Shown piece by piece: positions 1 through 5,133 of a stretch of 7,806 nt of DNA. Origin of the DNA: Candidatus Altarchaeota archaeon (GTDB lineage Archaea > Altiarchaeota > Altiarchaeia > IMC4 > SCGC-AAA252-I15); contig JAHIYG010000080.1 in the NCBI GenBank assembly GCA_018815265.1, positions 1-7,806 of the forward strand, in the 5' to 3' direction. The stretch's first letter is position 1. Each line of letters begins with the position of its first letter. The notes below the pieces were generated by a model. It was not told the origin of the DNA and made no database searches. It saw only the letters and a program-made list of their open reading frames with translations. A program made the position numbers and the translations under genes.

Positions 1-711
1 GAAGAAAACAGTATCAAAGTCTCAAATGAGAGGGTTTTGTCGGTTTCCAAAGAATGTGGTTTTTTCAAAATAAGGACTGATAAAGGCACGTGTGAGACGA
101 AGTCTGTAATCGTGGCATCAGGTGCGAGACCCAGGCAATTGAATGTTAAGGGGGAGTCTGAATTCAGAAACAGGGGTTTGACGTATTGCTCAATCTGTGA
201 TGGCCCACTTTTTCCAGGCGTTGATGTTGCAGTTGTCGGTGGCGGAAACGCTGCGTTGGAGGCTGCAAGCTACATGCTGGGTATTGCCTCAAAAATCTAC
301 ATTCTCACGAACGAGGGCGGCTTCAGGGCATTTGAACATCTTCAGGAGAAGGTTTTGTCCAATCCGAAGGTTCATTCGATAACCAATGCGAAGGTGACTG
401 AGGTGTTTGGCGGCAAATTTGTTGAGGGGGTGAAATATGAGGTTGATGGCGTCGAGAAAACACTTGGTGTTTCGGGTGTTATTGTGGAGATTGGAAGGAT
501 GCCTAACACTGATTTGTTCAAGGGTTTTCTTGATTTGGACTCCGACGGCCATATCATGATAAATTGTCGGACTGAGACGTCGGTGCCTGGGGTGTTTGCG
601 GCAGGCGATTGCGCAGACGGTCATGAGTATCAGTATGTCATAGCTGCTGGGCAGGGGGCTATGGCTTTGATTAAGGCTGCCCGTTATCTAAACACATTAA
701 AGGAGGTTTGA
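1..711 (+). CDS. trxB: Thioredoxin reductase / AhpF-like flavoprotein disulfide reductase, 5'-truncated
   Basis: The reading frame is open from base 1, so the gene enters from outside the window; the TTG at 37 is not the true start. The 236 visible residues hold, in order, the first FAD domain's VASGARP strand, the redox-active CSICDG motif (C63 and C66 of the fragment), a dinucleotide-binding GGGNAALEAA loop (about 80-89), and the C-terminal FAD motif GVFAAGDCAD followed by an AAGQGA helix. This order is diagnostic of low-molecular-weight thioredoxin reductases and the AhpF C-terminal half. Roughly 70-80 N-terminal residues, including the first GxGxxG, must lie upstream. The usual NADPH-selecting HRRxxFRA is replaced by a TNEGGFRA stretch (about 103-110), so NADPH use is doubtful. 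Known family role: passing electrons from NAD(P)H through FAD to a thioredoxin or peroxiredoxin in the cytosol. It ends 4 bases before the superoxide reductase gene, whose ribosome binding site lies within its last codons, so the two are co-transcribed. The exact electron acceptor cannot be told from sequence. Confidence 0.9.
   Translation, partial: EENSIKVSNERVLSVSKECGFFKIRTDKGTCETKSVIVASGARPRQLNVKGESEFRNRGLTYCSICDGPLFPGVDVAVVGGGNAALEAASYMLGIASKIYILTNEGGFRAFEHLQEKVLSNPKVHSITNAKVTEVFGGKFVEGVKYEVDGVEKTLGVSGVIVEIGRMPNTDLFKGFLDLDSDGHIMINCRTETSVPGVFAAGDCADGHEYQYVIAAGQGAMALIKAARYLNTLKEV
701..706 (+). promoter_or_regulatory. Strong Shine-Dalgarno for superoxide reductase
   Basis: A perfect AGGAGG lies 9 bases before the ATG at 716, inside the last codons of the upstream reductase. 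It fixes the start of the superoxide reductase and implies translation from a polycistronic message. Confidence 0.85.
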
Positions 712-715
712 AAAA

Positions 716-1090
716 ATGGAGAAAGGACAAATATACAAATGCGGGGTTTGCGGAAACATTGTTGAGGTATTGCATGTCGGTGGCGGGGAGTTGGTCTGCT
801 GTGGAGAATCAATGCAGCTTTTGAATGAAAACACGGTTGATGCTTCCAAGGAGAAGCATGTGCCAGTAATTGAAAAAGTGGAAGGCGGATACAGGGTGAA
901 GGTTGGTTCAGTTCCTCATCCCATGGAGGAGAAACACTATATCATGTGGATTGAGCTTTTGGCAGATGGTAAGCTTTATCGGCAGTACCTGAAGCATGGA
1001 ACTCCTGCAGAGGCTGTTTTCAAGGTTGATGCTTCGAAGGTGTCTGCAAGGGAGTACTGTAATCTCCATGGGCTTTGGAAGGGTGAGTGA
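716..1090 (+). CDS. dfx: Desulfoferrodoxin-type superoxide reductase (two-iron class)
   Basis: This 124-residue cytosolic protein reduces superoxide to hydrogen peroxide without producing oxygen. The N-terminal desulforedoxin-like domain has the four cysteines of the rubredoxin-type iron centre I: C9, C12, C28 and C29. The C-terminal catalytic domain has the complete Fe(His)4Cys centre II set: H48, H68, H74 and H118 with C115. Within it the EKH (46-48) stretch supplies the catalytic lysine K47 and the adjacent glutamate. Length and ligand positions match the classical 2Fe-SOR family (about 125 residues). The start is fixed by AGGAGG at 701-706. It follows a flavin disulfide reductase by 4 bases and precedes a Rieske lipoprotein by 4 bases, so all three look like one operon. 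The native electron donor of this class is usually rubredoxin, and no canonical rubredoxin is visible here. The upstream reductase is a candidate donor only by position. Confidence 0.97.
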   Translation: MEKGQIYKCGVCGNIVEVLHVGGGELVCCGESMQLLNENTVDASKEKHVPVIEKVEGGYRVKVGSVPHPMEEKHYIMWIELLADGKLYRQYLKHGTPAEAVFKVDASKVSAREYCNLHGLWKGE

Positions 1091-1094
1091 TTAG

Positions 1095-1601
1095 ATGAAA
1101 AACATATTGTTCGCCTTAGTGGCTTTGGTTTTGGTGTTGGGGTGCATTGGAGGGCAGTCTGATGTTCCAGCTGTTGTGCAGCCTGTTACGGCATCTGAGC
1201 CACCCTCTGCGGTGCCGACGACTGCAGGTGTTGTTTCCACAACAGGCGCTGCTGCGTCAACGCAGCCAACTCAGGGAGCCGAAACCACTATGCAGTCTAT
1301 ACCCTCTCCTTCTGGCCAGTTCCTAGCGAAGGAATCTGATGTTCCTGCAGGCTCAACATTCGAGTTTGACTACAATGGTGGGAAGGCTATTTTGGTGAAT
1401 TTCAACGGTGAATATGTTGCGTATGTTAATTTCTGTCCTCATAAGGGCGGTCCAAACAAGCTTGTGGGCGATAAGATAGTGTGTGAATGGCATGGTTCCC
1501 AGTTTAGTCCAGCAGATGGTTCCATTCTAAAGGGTCCTGCGACGACGGCACTGGAACGAATACCTGTTGAGGTAATTGGGGATAGTGTGTATGCGAAATA
1601 G
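1095..1601 (+). CDS. Rieske [2Fe-2S] lipoprotein, surface-anchored
   Basis: The 168-residue product starts with a short signal peptide: K2, a hydrophobic core at 4-15, then the lipobox VLGC with lipidation expected at C17, followed by IGG. Residues 22-75 form a Ser/Thr/Pro/Ala-rich linker of the kind that spaces a domain off the membrane and may be glycosylated. Residues 76-168 are a compact Rieske domain with C114-x-H116 and C130-x2-H133, the four ligands of a [2Fe-2S] cluster, in FCPHKGGP and CEWHGSQF boxes. A GGTGA Shine-Dalgarno overlapping the end of the superoxide reductase gene supports the ATG. The protein should sit outside the cytoplasmic membrane as a one-electron carrier. No oxygenase catalytic domain is present, so it is a ferredoxin-like carrier and not a dioxygenase subunit. 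Its partners are unknown; the adjacent CcdA-like membrane protein is the positional candidate. A hairpin and T-run follow the stop codon. Confidence 0.92.
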   Translation: MKNILFALVALVLVLGCIGGQSDVPAVVQPVTASEPPSAVPTTAGVVSTTGAAASTQPTQGAETTMQSIPSPSGQFLAKESDVPAGSTFEFDYNGGKAILVNFNGEYVAYVNFCPHKGGPNKLVGDKIVCEWHGSQFSPADGSILKGPATTALERIPVEVIGDSVYAK

Positions 1602-1603
1602 AT

Positions 1604-1630
1604 GGGGACTTTAACCCCCTCTTTTTTTTT
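1604..1630 (+). terminator. Hairpin plus oligo-T tract after the Rieske gene
   Basis: GGGG (1604-1607) can pair with CCCC (1615-1618 or 1616-1619) around a 7-8 base loop and is followed at once by a pyrimidine run with nine consecutive T residues (1622-1630). Archaeal RNA polymerase terminates at oligo-T without needing a hairpin. The site lies directly before the ATG of the CcdA-like gene, so it may act as a partial terminator lowering that gene's expression relative to the upstream three. The stem is short, so the hairpin part is weak. Confidence 0.55.
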
Positions 1631-1633
1631 ATC

Positions 1634-2395
1634 ATGGATGCGTTGACTTTGTATTCGGCTTTTGTATATGGTCTTACCTCTAGTTTGTCCCTTTGTCTCG
1701 CATCATGTCTTCCTTTTTACATGCCTGTTTTGCTGGGTTTTGGCAAGGGGACAAGGAATGGTTTAATGCTTTCATTGGGGTTTGTTGTCGGGCGTTTTTT
1801 GGGTTATTTTAGTTTGGGTGCGGTGGCTGCCTTTTTGGGTGGCGCATTCATATCCTTCTTCAGCGGGGTTTTCCCGCAGTTTTCGGCTGCGGTTGTGTTT
1901 GTCTTCGGGGCTGTGTCAGTATTTTATGGAAGCATTGTCTTGGCTAAGGCGCAGTTGAAGGTTTTAGGCGGGAAAAGATGCAAAACATACTTTATTTCTG
2001 CTCGAAAATATGGGAACCCAATTGTTGGCACGTTTTTTTTGGGTTTTGTATCAACCATAACCCCGTGTGTTCCAGTATTCACCTTCTTGCTTTTGCCTTT
2101 TGCATTGGGTAAGGTTTTTGAAACTTCCTTTGTCACAATAGCGTTCGGTTTGGGTGCCAACATGGTTTTCATATTTATGGGTGTTGCTGTGGGTTTTGGT
2201 TTAGAGGGTGTTCAGGACAGGTTTAACAATGTAAGGCGTCCGCTTGAGGTCATCAGCGCATTGGTGCTTATAGTATTTGGCATCTTCTACAGCTTATGGG
2301 CGTTGGGTCCCTATGTGTTCGGCTGGGGAAATACAAACTATGTTCTCCCGTCGCTTTATGATTTCGTCGATTTTCTCAATTATCTCATATCCTAG
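1634..2395 (+). CDS. CcdA/DsbD-like transmembrane thiol electron-transfer protein
   Basis: The 253-residue, very hydrophobic protein has about six membrane spans (approximately 8-34, 43-70, 80-104, 130-155, 165-187, 208-232). Conserved Cys-Pro elements sit in the first span (ASCLP, C25) and the fourth (TPCVP, C145). This paired cysteine-plus-proline arrangement in two homologous three-helix halves is the hallmark of the CcdA/DsbD family, whose members carry reducing equivalents from cytosolic thioredoxin to proteins outside the membrane. C21 and C116 are additional. No Shine-Dalgarno is seen before the ATG; a T-run ends 3 bases upstream. The first motif is CLASCLP, which departs from the more usual SPC form, so a related family such as the SafE/UreH-type transporters is the main alternative. 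By context it could keep the Rieske lipoprotein or another extracytoplasmic protein reduced. The last 11 bases overlap the convergent GNAT-like gene. Confidence 0.78.
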   Translation: MDALTLYSAFVYGLTSSLSLCLASCLPFYMPVLLGFGKGTRNGLMLSLGFVVGRFLGYFSLGAVAAFLGGAFISFFSGVFPQFSAAVVFVFGAVSVFYGSIVLAKAQLKVLGGKRCKTYFISARKYGNPIVGTFFLGFVSTITPCVPVFTFLLLPFALGKVFETSFVTIAFGLGANMVFIFMGVAVGFGLEGVQDRFNNVRRPLEVISALVLIVFGIFYSLWALGPYVFGWGNTNYVLPSLYDFVDFLNYLIS

Positions 2396-3374
2396 CTTGT
2401 CTTCTGAGCTCTTTTAGGTCGTATATCACTAGGGCTCCGCAGTTCAGGCTTGCAGGGTCATCGTATGAGTATGGGATGCCGCATATTGCGTGTGCTCCAG
2501 CTTTCCTGTGGAATCCTAATCCCCAGTCCCTCCCATTCCCATCCAACAGTCCTTGCACATATCTATTTAGTGTTTGTATTTCTACCTTGCCTGTCTGTTC
2601 AAATTGTTGTCTGGCTTCTGTTCGTAGTGCATTGAGTTCGTCTTCTCCGCTGGGCAGTCGTTCGCCCCCAAGTTCCGGCAGCCTCCCGTACGCGAATACG
2701 TAGTCGTGTCCTATACTATCATGGTGCATTGCAAGGACGTTAGTCAGGAGTGGTGTTGAAAGCGACTGTCCCCGAAGTCTCCTATCAACTAATGCGAGTA
2801 TGAGGAAGCCTAATCCTCCGTTGGGTTTCAGGGGTCCGTCGACTGAGTCCCTGATGCTGGCGAATGTCGAAAAAGGAGGGGTTCCATCGGGGTTTGTGAA
2901 TTGGAGGGTTAACTCATCCATTGTTTTGCTGGTTTGCGCAGCGATTAGGCTCCTCATGTATTCTGGGCTGTATTTGTGGGTTTGTCGTGATTCGTTGCTT
3001 GCGACTACGTCTCCTGTTTTCAGTAATGTTGCAGGCTCCCCAACTAGCATGTCATCACCAATATATCTCACTAGTGCGAGCCTTATGGGTCCGTTTGTCA
3101 TTCTCATCAGTAGGCTGTGGAATATGGACTCTCCTTCCCTTCCATGTAACTGCCTCTCAACACCTCCAACACCCCCTTCTTGGCTGTTTCTGAATTTTAT
3201 GAAATCGTATATTTGGCTTTCGCGCAGGTCATGGGGGTCGATGACTTCAAACTGGAGCTTGTCTGATATTGGGGATTTGACTGGTGCATGCCCGAGACTC
3301 AGGGGCTTTACCATCCGTGTTTTTATAGTGTCATTGACTTCATTTGCGCCGCTTGAACCCACTGTCACAGTCAT
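2385..3374 (-). CDS. GNAT-like acetyltransferase domain protein with long N-terminal region
   Basis: The 329-residue soluble protein is not a family I can name exactly. The stretch at about 188-235 resembles a GNAT core: a beta-strand GFLILALVD, then RRLRGQSLS matching the acetyl-CoA pyrophosphate-binding R/Q-x-x-G-x-G/A motif, a helix, and a strand ending VFAYGRLP. Near the C-terminus, GFHRKAGAHAICGIP then GALVIYDL resembles the closing part of GNAT domains, where a second helix and strand line the acyl-donor site. The first 170 or so residues have no recognised domain; residues 1-40 look disordered. No membrane span or signal peptide is seen. The ATG is supported by a TATA-like box about 25 bases upstream, giving a leaderless transcript separate from the operon behind it. 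The 3' end overlaps the convergent CcdA-like gene by 11 bases. Substrate is unknown. The GNAT assignment is by motif resemblance; the reading frame itself is well supported. Confidence 0.75.
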   Translation of the reverse strand: MTVTVGSSGANEVNDTIKTRMVKPLSLGHAPVKSPISDKLQFEVIDPHDLRESQIYDFIKFRNSQEGGVGGVERQLHGREGESIFHSLLMRMTNGPIRLALVRYIGDDMLVGEPATLLKTGDVVASNESRQTHKYSPEYMRSLIAAQTSKTMDELTLQFTNPDGTPPFSTFASIRDSVDGPLKPNGGLGFLILALVDRRLRGQSLSTPLLTNVLAMHHDSIGHDYVFAYGRLPELGGERLPSGEDELNALRTEARQQFEQTGKVEIQTLNRYVQGLLDGNGRDWGLGFHRKAGAHAICGIPYSYDDPASLNCGALVIYDLKELRRQARI

Positions 3375-3395
3375 GTTAAATTACTGGCATCACAT

Positions 3396-3404
3396 GTATA
3401 AGTA
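3396..3404 (-). promoter_or_regulatory. TATA box of the GNAT-like gene (leaderless)
   Basis: On the minus strand the sequence reads CTTATACA (3403-3396), centred about 25 bases before the ATG at 3374. That places transcription start at or next to the start codon. The box sits just after the stop codon of the upstream lipoprotein gene, so the GNAT-like gene can be transcribed independently. Flanking arms ATTACT (3380-3385) and AGTAAT (3401-3406) form an inverted repeat around this region. Confidence 0.6.
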
Positions 3405-3405
3405 A

Positions 3406-3768
3406 TCAGAAAAGTTTCTTGTTTTCCTGCAGTGTGGTATGGCATTGTTGCCGTGTGGGGGTGTCTGTTATTTTGTCGCACAGGTCATTATTGCCTGTTG
3501 CGACCCCTACTCTCCCATAACATATCTCCATGTATCTCTCATCATGTATTTTTTCACATAGTGTCTCATCCTTCAGCTGGGGTGCAGTATTGACATAGCA
3601 TAAATCTTTCATTTTCCCATCTTTTTCCTCGCAAGCCTGCGGGTCCATATATTTCGACCCGTTCCCCTCGCCCCGTATGTCCTTTGGCAGCGGGCTTCCA
3701 AAACATCCTGACATAATCAGAGTCGATATAATAAACAGTCTAAAGTGTTTTTCCATATTCATCAACAT
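3406..3768 (-). CDS. Cysteine-repeat lipoprotein
   Basis: The frame is open further back to an ATG at 3870, but that region lies wholly inside the nitroreductase gene. The ATG at 3768 is preceded by GAGGT with a 5-base spacer, and puts a signal peptide at the N-terminus; ATGs at 3762 and 3756 are alternatives. The 120-residue product has a hydrophobic core (9-19) and lipobox IMSGC (lipid on C22). The mature part has six cysteines in three pairs: C46/C57, C71/C83 and C97/C109. Pairs recur every 25-26 residues with a pattern like C-x-K-I-x-D-x(6)-C-Y, ending in D-x-x-L-C. I associate repeats of this type with extracytoplasmic lipoproteins in DPANN and other archaea; their function is not established. 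Each repeat could form a two-helix hairpin held by one disulfide. The gene overlaps the nitroreductase by 29 bases, so it is probably the last gene of that operon. The CcdA-like protein nearby is a possible thiol partner, by inference only. Confidence 0.72.
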   Translation of the reverse strand: MLMNMEKHFRLFIISTLIMSGCFGSPLPKDIRGEGNGSKYMDPQACEEKDGKMKDLCYVNTAPQLKDETLCEKIHDERYMEICYGRVGVATGNNDLCDKITDTPTRQQCHTTLQENKKLF

Positions 3769-4303
3769 ATAATACCTCATCCAATCCTTTCCTTGGCGGC
3801 CTTTGTTTTTCACCAAGCCTCTGGTTTTCTGAAAAATATTCTGGAATATTTTGGCTGTGCCGTCCAACAATAATCAATGCTATGATGTTGTATCCACCCG
3901 GTATCTTGAGTATATCCCTGGCTCTTTCAGGGTTGTATCCTGCGATTGGATGCGCGACCAAACCCAATTCAGTAGCCTGCAATATCATCTGTCCAACTGC
4001 GATGCCTGAGTCAAATTGATGGTAATGTCTTTCTCCTATGTTGCAGTCGTCTTCTTGCTTGGAAAAAACCGCAACTATCATTGGCGCCTCCTTAGCCCAC
4101 CCGTTACCTTCGGATAATGCCTCATGGAGTTTCCTCAGTGTCTTTTTGTCCCTTACGAAAACAAGCCTCCACGGCTGGTTGTTGAAGCATGAAGGCGCAA
4201 GGGAAACTGCTGTTGCAAGCATTTTAACCGCATCATCAGTCACTTTCTCATTTTCAAACACCCGGTATGCCCTTCTTTTTTGTATTGCATCCTCAACCTT
4301 CAT
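3740..4303 (-). CDS. Nitroreductase-family FMN oxidoreductase
   Basis: The 187-residue protein has the nitroreductase fold signatures in order. RRAYR (9-14) begins the FMN-phosphate-binding region, APSCFNNQPWR (about 36-46) is the typical N/QPW motif, EAPMIVAVF is a core strand, and the helix AVGQMILQATELGL followed by VAHPIAGY is the conserved FMN-contacting segment. A final IIVG strand precedes a polar C-terminal tail that may swap onto the dimer partner. Family members are cytosolic homodimers that use NAD(P)H to reduce nitro compounds, quinones or flavins. The substrate here cannot be inferred. Length is normal for the compact subfamily. GGTGAGG, with the GAGGT core 9 bases before the ATG, is the likely ribosome binding site, and the start overlaps the stop of a tiny upstream ORF (ATGA). 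Operon position next to a rubrerythrin-like gene suggests a redox-stress role, but dehalogenase- or cofactor-related members of the fold are not excluded. Confidence 0.92.
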   Translation of the reverse strand: MKVEDAIQKRRAYRVFENEKVTDDAVKMLATAVSLAPSCFNNQPWRLVFVRDKKTLRKLHEALSEGNGWAKEAPMIVAVFSKQEDDCNIGERHYHQFDSGIAVGQMILQATELGLVAHPIAGYNPERARDILKIPGGYNIIALIIVGRHSQNIPEYFSENQRLGEKQRPPRKGLDEVLYVDEYGKTL

Positions 4304-4416
4304 AGTCCACCAACCTCACCCATAAGTTTTCTTAGTTTTTCACCGTCTAATCTCCTCATATAGAGTGGTTTTTTGTCTTTCTCGTAGAATCTGGTGTTTT
4401 CCAAAAATGTCTTTAT
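4300..4416 (-). CDS. Possible 38-residue ORF between rubrerythrin-like and nitroreductase genes
   Basis: The minus-strand gap between these two genes is open as one frame that fills it completely. Its stop TGA overlaps the nitroreductase ATG as ATGA, and its first possible codon in line with the operon is ATA overlapping the rubrerythrin stop as ATAA. The peptide would be highly charged (ENTRFYEKDKKPLYMRRLDG in its middle) and rich in Lys and Arg. ATA is a very rare start. In-frame alternatives are TTG at 4404 (34 residues) and ATG at 4359 (19 residues); none has a clear Shine-Dalgarno. The overlap at the 3' end supports translation. A single G-to-A change turning ATGA into ATAA would explain the 5' end. 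Function is unknown and the ORF may be a decaying gene or chance. Confidence 0.38.
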   Translation of the reverse strand: MKTFLENTRFYEKDKKPLYMRRLDGEKLRKLMGEVGGL

Positions 4417-4913
4417 GACGTGACCTGCTTGAAGTCGTGGAATTCCCCTGTTCCCGTAACGAACTCTATCTCGTTTTCCAGTATTGACTTGTGTTTCTGC
4501 TCTTCTGTGGCGAGCTTCTGAAATGCCATTTTGGCTTCGTCGTTTTCCGAGTCTTCAGCTAGTTGTTTGTATAGTTTTATGCTGTTTTCCTCTGCATTAA
4601 TTCCGATGTTCAACGCAGCTAATATGTCTGTTTTATCGTTGAGGCCTCCCCCTGGGAAGTTTTTTTCAAATACGCCGCTTTCTGGTTTATCCTGCCTTGC
4701 GGCGATGTAGTCGCAGTATCCCTTATTCAAGTATGTCTTGAATATTTCAGCGACTTTGTTGTAGTGTATTATCTCCTCCTTTGCAAGGTAGGAAAACATC
4801 TCTTTTCCGTTTTCGTCTTTTGTGGTTTCCTTGCATTTTGTGTAGAATTTCATACCTTCCTCCTCCAAATCCAGTGCCTTCCCCATTATAGTACACATGC
4901 TATTCTCATCCAT
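4413..4913 (-). CDS. Rubrerythrin-like diiron ferritin-fold protein (no rubredoxin domain)
   Basis: The 166-residue protein is a four-helix bundle with the full rubrerythrin-type diiron ligand set. E17 lies in the first helix (LEEEGMKFY), E47-x-x-H50 in the second, E108 in the third (AEENSIKLY) and E138-x-x-H141 in the fourth. The two halves are internal repeats of the same E-x7-Y, ExxH plan. Family members reduce hydrogen peroxide in the cytosol. Classical rubrerythrins carry a C-terminal rubredoxin domain (CxxC x CxxC) that feeds electrons to the diiron site. Here the sequence ends after the fourth helix with a short tail and has none. A separate 51-residue CxxC/CxxC protein is encoded immediately upstream and overlaps this start by 8 bases, so the two could work as a split pair. 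Ferritin-like iron binding or another diiron oxidase activity is the main alternative. Confidence 0.88.
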   Translation of the reverse strand: MDENSMCTIMGKALDLEEEGMKFYTKCKETTKDENGKEMFSYLAKEEIIHYNKVAEIFKTYLNKGYCDYIAARQDKPESGVFEKNFPGGGLNDKTDILAALNIGINAEENSIKLYKQLAEDSENDEAKMAFQKLATEEQKHKSILENEIEFVTGTGEFHDFKQVTS

Positions 4914-5061
4914 TTTTCTCGACCCTCTCTTTAACCCAGCTTTTACTGGTATTTCCCTCTACTGTGGTGTGGCCTTTTCTGCATTTCACGCAGATTTGGT
5001 CTTTTTCCAGTGTTTCACCACTACATAATCCGCAAATCCATTTGTCAGCTTTCATCCCCAT
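4906..5061 (-). CDS. Small CxxC/CxxC metal-ribbon (rubredoxin-like or zinc-ribbon) protein
   Basis: This small ORF encodes 51 residues starting MGMKADKW. Four cysteines in two CxxC knuckles (C10/C13 and C24/C27) can bind one iron or zinc; the KWICGLC element is similar to the first knuckle of rubredoxins. Spacing between knuckles is only 10 residues, far shorter than in canonical rubredoxin (about 29), so a zinc ribbon or a shortened rubredoxin-like domain as in some rubrerythrins is more likely. The C-terminal half is basic and ends in a likely helix (SWVKERVEKNG). The ATG at 5061 is preferred because a TATA-like box lies 26 bases upstream; a second in-frame ATG at 5055 would give 49 residues. 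The stop overlaps the start of the rubrerythrin-like gene by 8 bases, indicating translational coupling. Proposed role: electron donor to, or regulator of, the diiron partner. This is inferred from position. Confidence 0.8.
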   Translation of the reverse strand: MGMKADKWICGLCSGETLEKDQICVKCRKGHTTVEGNTSKSWVKERVEKNG

Positions 5062-5082
5062 TCAATTCCCTATGGTTTTAGG

Positions 5083-5093
5083 TAAATAATAAT
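5083..5093 (-). promoter_or_regulatory. TATA-like promoter of the rubrerythrin operon
   Basis: On the minus strand ATTATTATTTA (5093-5083) is centred about 26 bases before the ATG at 5061, giving a leaderless or near-leaderless message. It would drive the ribbon protein, rubrerythrin-like, small ORF, nitroreductase and lipoprotein genes, which are all overlapping or closely spaced. The match to the archaeal TATA consensus is moderate. Confidence 0.5.
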
Positions 5094-5133
5094 GTCTTGG
5101 TTACTTCTTCGTGACAGTGGGCTTTCCACAAAA

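Noticed and set aside
197..624. Plus- and minus-strand ORFs inside the reductase gene
   Set aside because: The reductase frame carries the CxxC, GGGN and GDC motifs throughout this region; the others are shadows.
1924..2172. 82-residue minus-strand ORF
   Set aside because: Antisense to the membrane spans of the CcdA-like gene; no start signals.
2450..3193. Three further plus-strand ORFs of 61-90 residues
   Set aside because: Antisense frames of the GNAT-like gene with low-complexity, compositionally odd translations.
2800..3405. 201-residue plus-strand ORF
   Set aside because: It lies opposite the GNAT-like gene, has no recognisable domain or ribosome binding site, and the minus-strand frame has GNAT-like motifs and a promoter.
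3406..3870. Lipoprotein ORF taken from the most upstream ATG (154 residues)
   Set aside because: The first 34 residues are encoded inside the nitroreductase gene and would bury the signal peptide and lipobox; the GAGGT-preceded ATG at 3768 fits better.
4038..4325. 95-residue plus-strand ORF
   Set aside because: Antisense to the nitroreductase gene, whose family motifs are clear.
5116..5128. GTGG/CCAC hairpin downstream of the glycosyltransferase gene, considered as a terminator
   Set aside because: The stem is only 4 bp and on the minus strand the T-run comes before the hairpin, not after it.
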